This document shows positions 1 to 5,997 of a DNA stretch of 10,073 nucleotides, one piece after another. The notes beneath the pieces are model-generated. The model was not told the DNA's origin, did not search any database, and saw only the letters and a program-made list of their open reading frames with translations. Origin of the DNA: a bacterium (GTDB lineage: Bacteria; UBP15; UBA6099; DSWB01); NCBI GenBank assembly GCA_020061125.1, contig JAGUYV010000081.1:1-10073 (forward strand). The letters run 5' to 3'. Every line of letters starts with the position of its first letter. The stretch's first letter is position 1. Both the position numbers and the translations under genes were made by a program.

Positions 1-464
1 CGCTGGCGCGCCGCCTGGGCGGCGCCATGGGGCTGGACGGCGCGGACATCGAGAACCTCGAATACGCGGCTCTGCTGCACGACATCGGCCAGATCAAGGT
101 GCGCGAAACCATTCTCAAGAAGCCCGGCCGCCTGTCTCCCGAGGAGTACCTGGAAATCCAGGGCCACCCCATGGAGAGCGAGCGCATCGTGCGCATGATG
201 CCGGGCCTGGAGACCGCGGCGCAGTGGTCCCGCTGGCACCATGAATGGTGGGACGGGAGCGGATATCCGGACCGGCTGTGGGGCGGCAAGATTCCGCTGC
301 CCGCGCGCATCCTCGCCGTGCTCGACGCCTGGGACGCCATGCAGAGCGAGCGCCCTTACCGCGCGGCCAGATCCCGCGACGAGTCCATGCAGGAGCTGCG
401 GCTCATGGCCGGCATGCAGTTCGACCCCGCCGTGGTCAAGGCCCTGCACGCCATTGTGTACTGA
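1..464 (+). CDS. HD-GYP domain protein, cyclic-di-GMP phosphodiesterase (C-terminal part; 5' end outside window)
   Basis: Open reading continues from the left edge (reading frame from base 3), so only the catalytic domain is visible and any sensor domain lies outside. The HD pair is at 78-83 (LLHDIGQ). It is followed by the family's 'KPGRLSPEE' loop, GHP (about 165-173), HHEWWDGSGYP (237-269) and LDAWDAM (about 327-347), then RPYR near 355. These are the metal-binding His/Asp residues and the GYP signature of HD-GYP enzymes, which hydrolyse c-di-GMP to pGpG or GMP in the cytoplasm. One departure from the family is visible: the usual HDIGK reads HDIGQ. The gene ends 18 bases before the next plus-strand gene and a GGDEF protein lies one gene further on, so it is probably part of a c-di-GMP operon. 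Family assignment is firm; catalytic activity is inferred. Confidence 0.93.
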   Translation, partial: LARRLGGAMGLDGADIENLEYAALLHDIGQIKVRETILKKPGRLSPEEYLEIQGHPMESERIVRMMPGLETAAQWSRWHHEWWDGSGYPDRLWGGKIPLPARILAVLDAWDAMQSERPYRAARSRDESMQELRLMAGMQFDPAVVKALHAIVY

Positions 465-482
465 CACCGGAGAAGCGAGTTC

Positions 483-1433
483 ATGCCCGACACATATTCC
501 ACAAGCAAGCGCGCGCTGGCCGGCTGGATCTGGAACTGCGCGCGGACATTGGATTTCCACACGATATTCTGCCCGTTCACGGGCTGGCCGTCCGTGCCCG
601 TTATGTTCAAGGAGCAGGGCAAAGGCGTGGTTACGGCCGGGCTGCTGGAGTCCTATGCGCACCTGGGCCGCGCGCTTGTGGAAAACAGCGACGAGTTTCT
701 GGACGCATTCGACGCGGACATGCTGCTGCAGGACAATCCGGAGCGCGAGCAGCGCGTGGAAGGCGTGTGCAACGCCTATGGCATGGCCCCGGCGCATGGC
801 GCCTGGCTCGACAACCTGCGCGCCAACATTGACCGCCTCGACGGCCCGCTCAAGCAGAGCATGGCCATGGCCGCGGGCCTGCGCGTGATCCGTTACCTGC
901 TCTCCTTCGACGACGCCACGCGCGATGTCATGCCCGACCAGGACACCTCCGGCGTGTTCCAGTACTATGTGGAATCCATGAACCAGAAAGTGTTCGACGG
1001 CGGCGAGCCGTGCGAGGCGCACATGCGGGACGCCCTCGAGCTGGTCCGCGCCGTGAACGCGGACGCCATGTATTTCTATCTGCCTTCGGCAGCGGGGTAT
1101 CTGGATTTAAGCCCCGAAGAGCGAATTATGGAGCTGTTTGTCACCGGATGCATCGAGTCCGAGCTGGACGCGCGCCTGGACGGCCGCGCCGCCGGGCTTG
1201 GAACCCCGGCCGCAACTCCCGAAGAGTACGCGGACAAATTGCGCGGGTTCCTGGCCGCATCTGTCCATATTCCGCTGTGGATTGCGGCTTTCAATGAAAA
1301 CGCGCCGCTTGACGAGAAGCGGATCGCGGACATATTCCGCGATTGCGCGGGCGGCGTGGAAGTTCTGGAGCAGCGCATCGCCGGGCCGCATGGCGGCGCG
1401 GCTCGCGAATATCTGATCATCGCACGGCGGTAA
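483..1433 (+). CDS. Hypothetical protein, 316 aa, between two c-di-GMP genes
   Basis: I do not recognise this family. The start ATG at 483 has a good Shine-Dalgarno GGAG at 469-472, and the reading frame shows the GC-rich third positions of its neighbours, so it is a real gene. The product looks soluble and mostly helical, with no signal peptide or membrane segment. It has six cysteines (19, 30, 96, 177, 223, 288) that do not form a recognisable metal motif. A Trp/Phe-rich N-terminus (GWIWNCA, FHTIFCPFTGWP) and a segment AMYFYLPSAAGYLDLSPEER near 195-214 are the most distinctive parts. It follows the HD-GYP gene by 18 bases and precedes the PocR-GAF-GGDEF gene by 63 bases. A role in the same signalling pathway is plausible from position only. 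Confidence 0.85.
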   Translation: MPDTYSTSKRALAGWIWNCARTLDFHTIFCPFTGWPSVPVMFKEQGKGVVTAGLLESYAHLGRALVENSDEFLDAFDADMLLQDNPEREQRVEGVCNAYGMAPAHGAWLDNLRANIDRLDGPLKQSMAMAAGLRVIRYLLSFDDATRDVMPDQDTSGVFQYYVESMNQKVFDGGEPCEAHMRDALELVRAVNADAMYFYLPSAAGYLDLSPEERIMELFVTGCIESELDARLDGRAAGLGTPAATPEEYADKLRGFLAASVHIPLWIAAFNENAPLDEKRIADIFRDCAGGVEVLEQRIAGPHGGAAREYLIIARR

Positions 1434-1461
1434 ACCGGGTTCGCTCGACGGGCCGGCACAT

Positions 1462-1481
1462 CGCGCGGCGCACGCCGCGCG
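1462..1481 (+). other. Perfect GC hairpin in leader of the diguanylate cyclase gene
   Basis: The bases cgcgcggcg (1462-1470) and cgccgcgcg (1473-1481) are exact reverse complements separated by two bases; as RNA this is an 8-bp stem with a 4-base loop. It ends 5 bases before the GGGGAG ribosome site (1487-1492) of the gene at 1497. There is no T-run, so it is not a standard terminator. It could pause transcription, stabilise an mRNA end or tune translation; the role is unknown. Confidence 0.5.
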
Positions 1482-1496
1482 CTTCTGGGGAGCAAC

Positions 1497-3209
1497 ATGG
1501 CGCAAAAGAAAAAAGACGCGGAAAAACTCCTGTCCACGCTCATGGACATCCAGACCTGGCAGAAGTTCCAGGACGCTCTGTCCATGATGACGGGCCTCTC
1601 CACGGTCACCCTCGACCCCGACGGCAACATGATCACCCAGCCCAGCAATTACAACGACTTCTGCCTGCGGTATCTGCGCCATTCGAAAAAAGGGCGCTCC
1701 CTGTGCGCCAGAAGCCATCTCGAAGCCGCGCGCGCCGTGTCCGAGTCCGGCAAGCCCGCTCTCTACGAATGCCACGCGGGCTTCAAGTATTTCGCCGTGC
1801 CCGTGATGATCAACAATGCGCACATCACCACCATTGTGGGCGGCCAGATCATCGGAAAAGAATTCAGCCGCGACAACCTCAAAAAAGTAACCCGCGATCT
1901 CGATCTCAACATTGACGACTTCGAGGGCGAACTCCAGCGCATTCAGAGCATGTCCGAGGAGCAGTTCGTCAAGGCCAAGGAATTGCTCGAAACCCTGGTG
2001 GGCATGATCACGCAACTGAATTTCAAGAAGTACGGGCTGACCCGCGAAGTGGCCGAGCTGTCCGCGCTCCACGAAATCACAAGCCTGGTCGGCGCCGTGG
2101 GCGATTTCGACAAGATGATGCGCCACTTGAGCGAGAAAATCACGCAGTTGAGCGGCGTGGAGCGCTGCACTCTGGTGATCCGGGACCAGAAGATCGAGCG
2201 CTTCCTGGTGGCCACCTCCATGTCCCTCACGCCGGGTTTCCGCAGCCGCTACATCGAGTTCACACGCGACATCCTGTTCGAGCGCCGCCTGTTCGGCCGC
2301 GACAGCTTCATCGTGGAAACCGTCAAGGACATCATCGAGCCGGAATATGTCGCCCTGTACAGGGAATTCGGCATCGAGCGCCGGATCACGATTCCCCTGG
2401 TGGTGCGCGACCGCACCATCGGCATCATCGAGCTGTATCCCGAGCCGGGCCTGGAGTTGACCAAGGAGCGCATGGACTTCTTCACCCAGGTCGCTTATCA
2501 GGCGGGCGTGGCCATAGACAACGCGTCCATTTTCTCGCATGCCGAGCGCCTCGCCACCACCGACGGCCTCACCGGCCTTCTGAACTACCGCACCTTCCAC
2601 CACCAGTTCGCGCTGGAAATCAAGCGCGCACGCCGCTACAAGCAGATGCTGTCCGTTCTCATGATGGACATTGACGAGTTCAAGGCCGTAAACGACACCT
2701 ACGGCCACCTGCTGGGCAATGTGGTGCTGTCCGAGTTCGCCAACATTCTGCGCCAGGGCGTGCGCGAGGTGGACATCGTGGCGCGCTATGGCGGCGAGGA
2801 GTTCGTGATCGTTCTCCCCGAAACACCGGGCGACGGCGCGGAAATCCTGGGCGAGCGCCTGCGCCAGGCCGTGGCCGATTACGCCTTCTCCGGCCCCGGC
2901 GCAAAAACGCTGCACCTCACGGTCAGCGTGGGCGTGGCCAGCTACCACGACAAGATCAACACGCCCGAGGATCTCCTGGACCAGGCTGACACGGCCCTGC
3001 TCGCGGCCAAGCTGCGCGGCAAAAACCGCTTCGTGCGCTACACTTCGGCCGTGGGCCGCGAGGTCACACGCAAAACCGCCGCCGCAAAATCCGGCGAAAA
3101 AGCAAAAGCCAAGCCCAAAGAAAAACCCGCAGCAAAAAAGGGATTGGATGCCAAAAAGAAATCCAAAGCCAAAGATAAGAAAGCGGAAAAGAAGAGCAAA
3201 AAGAAATAA
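1497..3209 (+). CDS. Diguanylate cyclase: PocR sensor - GAF - GGDEF, with lysine-rich tail
   Basis: The 570-residue protein is modular. Residues about 15-175 match the PocR ligand-binding domain: conserved Cys56, Cys70 and Cys92 (YECHAGF), FAVPVMINN, VGGQIIG. Residues about 185-345 form a GAF-like sensor (ending QVAYQAGVAIDNAS). Residues about 352-515 are a GGDEF domain with the leading TDGLTGLLNYR, the metal-binding MMDIDEFKAVND, the active-site GGEEF at 432-436, and an inhibitory RxxD site (REVD, 423-426) five residues before it. Such enzymes make c-di-GMP from two GTP, here probably under control of a small ligand or redox state sensed by PocR/GAF. No membrane segment is seen. Residues 526-570 are a low-complexity tail with 21 lysines in 45 residues, unusual for the family. 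The start has GGGGAG at 1487-1492. An opposing HD-GYP enzyme lies two genes upstream. Confidence 0.95.
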   Translation: MAQKKKDAEKLLSTLMDIQTWQKFQDALSMMTGLSTVTLDPDGNMITQPSNYNDFCLRYLRHSKKGRSLCARSHLEAARAVSESGKPALYECHAGFKYFAVPVMINNAHITTIVGGQIIGKEFSRDNLKKVTRDLDLNIDDFEGELQRIQSMSEEQFVKAKELLETLVGMITQLNFKKYGLTREVAELSALHEITSLVGAVGDFDKMMRHLSEKITQLSGVERCTLVIRDQKIERFLVATSMSLTPGFRSRYIEFTRDILFERRLFGRDSFIVETVKDIIEPEYVALYREFGIERRITIPLVVRDRTIGIIELYPEPGLELTKERMDFFTQVAYQAGVAIDNASIFSHAERLATTDGLTGLLNYRTFHHQFALEIKRARRYKQMLSVLMMDIDEFKAVNDTYGHLLGNVVLSEFANILRQGVREVDIVARYGGEEFVIVLPETPGDGAEILGERLRQAVADYAFSGPGAKTLHLTVSVGVASYHDKINTPEDLLDQADTALLAAKLRGKNRFVRYTSAVGREVTRKTAAAKSGEKAKAKPKEKPAAKKGLDAKKKSKAKDKKAEKKSKKK

Positions 3210-3221
3210 TTGCCGCCAAGC

Positions 3222-3399
3222 ATTCCAAAGCATGCAAGGCGGCGTCGCCGAACGCCGCCGCCGCGGGGCGAAAGAGCCGCACAGGAACATTAATTGATTG
3301 CTACAGAGGCCACGGGAGGACCAGGGATTCAGGGGTTAAGGGATTCAAACCGGATCCCCGGACAACCGGATCTTCGAAACCCCGGCTTTTCTTCACACC
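3222..3399. repeat. Long direct repeat, copy 1
   Basis: This matches 3481-3658 without net insertion or deletion (constant offset 259). It begins near 'tccaaagcatg', passes 'ccagggattcaggggttaag' and ends at 'cttcacacc'. A hairpin is formed by ggcggcgt (3238-3245) and acgccgcc (3252-3259) with a 6-base loop, 29 bases after the cyclase stop codon. The absence of a T-run argues against a standard intrinsic terminator; REP-like processing or mRNA 3'-end protection is possible. A weaker inverted pair, gatcc/ggatc, occurs near the right end. Confidence 0.9.
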
Positions 3400-3480
3400 A
3401 CCGCGGTTTCCATGGAAAGGATTAACGCAGAGCACGCAAAGGAAACATAAGCGCAGAGCAAAGCGCATATGAATATCCGA

Positions 3481-3658
3481 ACTCCAAAGCATGTAGGGCG
3501 GCGTCGCCGAACGCCGCCGCCGCGGGGCGAAAGAGCAGCGCAGGAACATTAAATGATTGATAGAGAGGCCACGGGAGAACCAGGGATTCAGGGGTTAAGG
3601 GATTCAAACCGGATCCCCGGACAACGGGATCCCCGATACCCCGGCTTATCTTCACACC
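3481..3658. repeat. Long direct repeat, copy 2
   Basis: This is the second copy of the 178-base repeat, with scattered substitutions relative to copy 1. The same hairpin is conserved (ggcggcgt 3497-3504, acgccgcc 3511-3518). A second dyad is better formed than in copy 1: ggatccc (3611-3617) and gggatcc (3626-3632) pair exactly. It ends 13 bases before the GGAG ribosome site of the gene at 3683. Confidence 0.9.
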
Positions 3659-3682
3659 GGGAACCCCAAACGGAGTAACGCC

Positions 3683-4060
3683 ATGGCGGACCGCATGATC
3701 ACCATATCGGCGCAGGACATGAGCGCGCAGGCGCGGCTCAACGATTCGCCCACCGCGGACAAAATCTGGGCCGCCCTTCCCATTAGCGGAATTGTGAACA
3801 CCTGGGGCGACGAAATCTATTTCTCGATCCCCGTGCACGCCGCCGCGGAACCGGGCGCAAGCCCCGTGGTGGCCCCGGGCGACCTGGCCTACTGGCCTCC
3901 GGGGACCGCGTTCTGCATTTTCTTCGGCCCCACCCCGGCCAGCCGTGGGTCCGAAATCCGCGCCGCAAGCGCGGTCAATGTATTTGGCGCCGTTCAGGGC
4001 GACCCGAAGGTTTTCAAAAAGGTGGCGCCGGGCGCGGCCATCGCCATCGAAAAATCCTGA
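3683..4060 (+). CDS. Cyclophilin-like fold protein, TM1367 family
   Basis: The 125-residue product closely follows the small cyclophilin-like family typified by Thermotoga TM1367. Diagnostic strings are VNTWGDEIYFSIPV (about 38-51), GDLAYWPPGTAFCIFFGPTP (about 71-90) and ASAVNVFG (about 98-105), and the length equals the usual size of the family. The fold is a cyclophilin-type beta barrel. The biochemical role of the family is not established, and peptidyl-prolyl isomerase activity should not be assumed. GGAG at 3672-3675, seven bases before the ATG, supports the start. The gene lies directly after the repeat block, and the following gene has its own promoter, so it appears to be a single-gene unit. 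Confidence 0.9.
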   Translation: MADRMITISAQDMSAQARLNDSPTADKIWAALPISGIVNTWGDEIYFSIPVHAAAEPGASPVVAPGDLAYWPPGTAFCIFFGPTPASRGSEIRAASAVNVFGAVQGDPKVFKKVAPGAAIAIEKS

Positions 4061-4073
4061 CCCCGCTTTATCC

Positions 4074-4101
4074 TTGATCAACGGCGGCGATCAGATATAA
4101 T
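4074..4101 (+). promoter_or_regulatory. Sigma-70-type promoter for the response regulator, with internal dyad
   Basis: TTGATC (4074-4079) and a perfect TATAAT (4096-4101) are separated by 16 bases, and the extended context 'gatataatc' stands out as AT-rich in a GC-rich region. The transcript would start near 4108, about 33 bases before the ATG at 4141. Between the boxes the inverted pair TGATC (4075-4079) / GATCA (4089-4093), and the 8-base palindrome ttgatcaa (4074-4081), could be an operator; that part is speculative. Confidence 0.7.
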
Positions 4102-4140
4102 CAAGCTGCAAGAAAACCACGCTCCGCGCAGAGGTGCCTC

Positions 4141-4515
4141 ATGGCAAGAAAAACCGTTCTGGCCGTTGACGACGATCCGGTTGTGCTTGAGGCCATCAAC
4201 TCCGCGCTCGGCGGCTCGTTCAACATCCTCATCTCACAGGACGGGCACGAGGGCATCATGCTGGCTGCGGAGCAGAAGCCGGACATCATTCTGCTCGACA
4301 TCATGATGCCCGGCTTCGACGGCTTTTCCACGCTCATGCTTCTCAAGGACAACGACATCACCAGGGACATTCCCATCATCATGCTCACGGCCGTGGGCAA
4401 AAAAGACAAGATCATCACCGCGTTCCGCGACGGTGCTTCGGACTATATCCTGAAGCCGTTCAAGAAAGATCTGCTTATCCAGAAAATCAAGAAGCTGACC
4501 GGCGACACCGACTGA
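4141..4515 (+). CDS. Single-domain response regulator (CheY-like receiver)
   Basis: The 124 residues are one complete receiver domain with no output domain. The acidic pocket is VDDD (9-12), the phospho-acceptor is Asp53 in IILLDIMMPGFDG, the switch Thr is Thr83 (IIMLTA) and the conserved Lys is Lys105 (YILKPF). It would be phosphorylated by a histidine kinase not present in this window, and would act through protein contacts. AGAGG at 4130-4134 precedes the ATG by six bases. It lies under the promoter at 4074-4101 and 26 bases upstream of the phosphodiesterase-family gene. The nearby c-di-GMP genes suggest, but do not show, that it feeds the same circuit. Confidence 0.95.
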   Translation: MARKTVLAVDDDPVVLEAINSALGGSFNILISQDGHEGIMLAAEQKPDIILLDIMMPGFDGFSTLMLLKDNDITRDIPIIMLTAVGKKDKIITAFRDGASDYILKPFKKDLLIQKIKKLTGDTD

Positions 4516-4517
4516 CC

Positions 4518-4538
4518 CGCCGGCGCACCGGCGCTTTT
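4518..4538 (+). terminator. Short hairpin followed by TTTT between response regulator and phosphodiesterase gene
   Basis: cgccgg (4518-4523) and ccggcg (4528-4533) pair around the loop cgca and are followed by C and four T (4535-4538). It is a weak intrinsic terminator or attenuator: the stem is only six pairs and the T-run is short. It lies three bases before the next ATG and takes the place where a ribosome site should be, so it could reduce expression of the downstream gene. Confidence 0.4.
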
Positions 4539-4541
4539 CCC

Positions 4542-5900
4542 ATGACGCATTCAACACAGTCAAAGCAGCAGGGCCGCGTGGTCATGCTCGGCATTGACGG
4601 CGTGCCGCACTCGTTCGTCACCGAACAAATGCGCCGGGGCCGGTTCCCGCATTTCCAGCAACTGCTCACCGAGGGCGACATGGCGCGCATGGCGTCGTCC
4701 GTGCCGCCCATCTCGTCCGTGGCTTGGACCTGTATCGCCACGGGCTGCAACCCCGCCGCGCACAATATCTTCGGGTTCGTGGACCGCCGCCCAAACCCCA
4801 TCGAGATGTTCCTGCCCACGGCCATGGACCGCAAAGCCCCGGCCGTGTGGGACATCCTCGGCAACCGGTTCGGCAAAAAAGTCATCGTTATGAATGTGCC
4901 CGTGAATTACCCCCCGCGGGCCGTGAACGGCATTATGGTATCTTGCTTTCTGGCAACGGAACTCCAGAAGGCAACCTATCCCGCGGACTTCGCGCAGACG
5001 CTCGAAGCAATGGGCTATGTGATTGATGTGGACCCGTGGAAAGCGCGCGAGGACAAGGCCGCATTTCTCGATGATCTTTTCCATGCCCTGGACCGCCGCC
5101 TGCACGCCACTTTGCATCTCATGGATCATCACCCCTGGGATTTCTTCATGTCCCACATCATGGAAACCGACAGGCTGTGCCATTTCTTCTGGGAGGACTG
5201 GGAGAACGGTCACCCGCAGTTCGCGCCGCGCTTCATGGAGTTTTTCGACAAGGTGGACGCGTTTCTGGGCGAGGTGCGCGCGCGCATGCCACGGGACGCG
5301 CGCCTCGTGGTGCTTTCCGACCATGGGTTCTGCGCCCTGAAAAAAGAGGTGCACATCAATTGTGCGCTACGCGACGCGGGCCTGCTCTCGTTCAACACGG
5401 ACCAGCCTAAAAACCTCGGGCACATCGCCGCCGCGTCAAAAGCCTACAGCATGATTCCCGGCCGCATTTTCGTAAATCTGCGCGGGCGTGAGCAGAACGG
5501 CTCGGTGACGCCGGGCGCCGAGTACGAGCGCGTGCGGGATCAGGTTGCGGAAACGCTTCTCGCGATCCGTGATCCCGAAGACGGCTCCCCTGTAATTAAA
5601 TCCGTGCTGCGCCGCGAGGATATCTACAAGGGCGCGTTCTTCGAGTCCGCCGCGGACCTCGTGGCCCTGCCCTTCGACGGGTACGACCTCAAGGGCGCGC
5701 TGCACAGGGAGTCCATGTTCGAGAAAACGCAGCTCTGCGGCATGCACACAAGCCACGACGCCCTGTTCTACGCCGCGGGCCAGGTCGTGAACTGCGAGGA
5801 CATGACCGTGCTTGATGTGCTGCCCTCGGTCCTGTCCTATTACGGCATCGAAATCCCCGGCCTCGAAGGCCGCAATGTGTTTCCGCTCAAAGACGAATAA
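4542..5900 (+). CDS. Type I phosphodiesterase / nucleotide pyrophosphatase family enzyme (alkaline phosphatase superfamily)
   Basis: The 452-residue protein has the metal-site pattern of the Phosphodiest family. Seen are Asp18 in VVMLGIDG, a likely nucleophile Ser58 in PPISSVAW followed by ATGCNPAAHNIFGF, Asp210 and His214 in METDRLCHFFW, Asp260-His261 in LSDHGF, and His402 in GMHTSHDAL. These residues bind two metal ions in known members, which hydrolyse phosphodiester or pyrophosphate bonds; the substrate here cannot be read from the sequence. There is no signal peptide, so it is probably cytoplasmic. The ATG at 4542 puts the first strand about 12 residues in, normal for the family, but no Shine-Dalgarno precedes it; GTG at 4578 or ATG at 4584 would be very close to the fold. 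It converges on the minus-strand gene ending at 5998. Confidence 0.9.
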   Translation: MTHSTQSKQQGRVVMLGIDGVPHSFVTEQMRRGRFPHFQQLLTEGDMARMASSVPPISSVAWTCIATGCNPAAHNIFGFVDRRPNPIEMFLPTAMDRKAPAVWDILGNRFGKKVIVMNVPVNYPPRAVNGIMVSCFLATELQKATYPADFAQTLEAMGYVIDVDPWKAREDKAAFLDDLFHALDRRLHATLHLMDHHPWDFFMSHIMETDRLCHFFWEDWENGHPQFAPRFMEFFDKVDAFLGEVRARMPRDARLVVLSDHGFCALKKEVHINCALRDAGLLSFNTDQPKNLGHIAAASKAYSMIPGRIFVNLRGREQNGSVTPGAEYERVRDQVAETLLAIRDPEDGSPVIKSVLRREDIYKGAFFESAADLVALPFDGYDLKGALHRESMFEKTQLCGMHTSHDALFYAAGQVVNCEDMTVLDVLPSVLSYYGIEIPGLEGRNVFPLKDE

Positions 5901-5997
5901 CCGGAGTTCTATGAAACAGTGCGTGGAATTGCACGCTCCGCAACCGGTTCCCGGCTGCATGGGCCGGAATGGTTAAACGGGCTTGCGAGGGCCGGCG

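Larger units (their letters stand above)
3210..3682. other. Non-coding repeat block
   Basis: This 473-base gap between the cyclase and the cyclophilin-like gene holds two 178-base direct repeats, an 81-base spacer and the short leader of the next gene. I find no convincing gene in it: reading frames here run through the repeats and produce arginine- or alanine-rich and leucine/cysteine-rich strings. The spacer (3400-3480) carries 'aacgcagagcacgcaaagg' and a diverged second 'gcgcagagcaaagcgc' copy, a kind of intergenic repeat seen in many environmental bacterial genomes. No transposase is present. Confidence 0.8.

Noticed and set aside
241-888. Long plus-strand frames in other registers over the HD-GYP and orphan genes
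   Set aside because: Ser/Arg/Pro-rich translations typical of out-of-frame reading in GC-rich DNA; they span the junction of two supported genes.
1107-3290. A 727-codon open frame on the minus strand opposite the diguanylate cyclase
   Set aside because: It is the antisense shadow of a GC-rich gene with strong domain matches on the plus strand; its translation is His/Ala/Glu-rich with no recognisable motif and it runs into the repeat block.
3301-3549. Leu/Cys-rich minus-strand frame (LCFLCVLCV type) in the repeat block
   Set aside because: This is a typical false frame made by 'cgcagag' intergenic repeats; no ribosome site or domain.
3222-3658. CRISPR array or insertion sequence
   Set aside because: There are only two copies, far too long for CRISPR repeats, and there is no transposase or terminal inverted repeat pair.
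3422-4081. A 219-codon minus-strand frame across the second repeat and the cyclophilin-like gene
   Set aside because: The plus strand encodes a clear TM1367-family protein, and the rest translates repeat DNA.
4061-4140. A c-di-GMP riboswitch upstream of the response regulator
   Set aside because: The leader after the promoter is only about 33 bases, too short for a GEMM-type aptamer, and none of its conserved elements are visible.
5901-5997. Terminator between the convergent genes at 5900 and 5998
   Set aside because: Only short or interrupted stems such as gcgtg/cacgc near 5923 are seen, none followed by a T-run on either strand.
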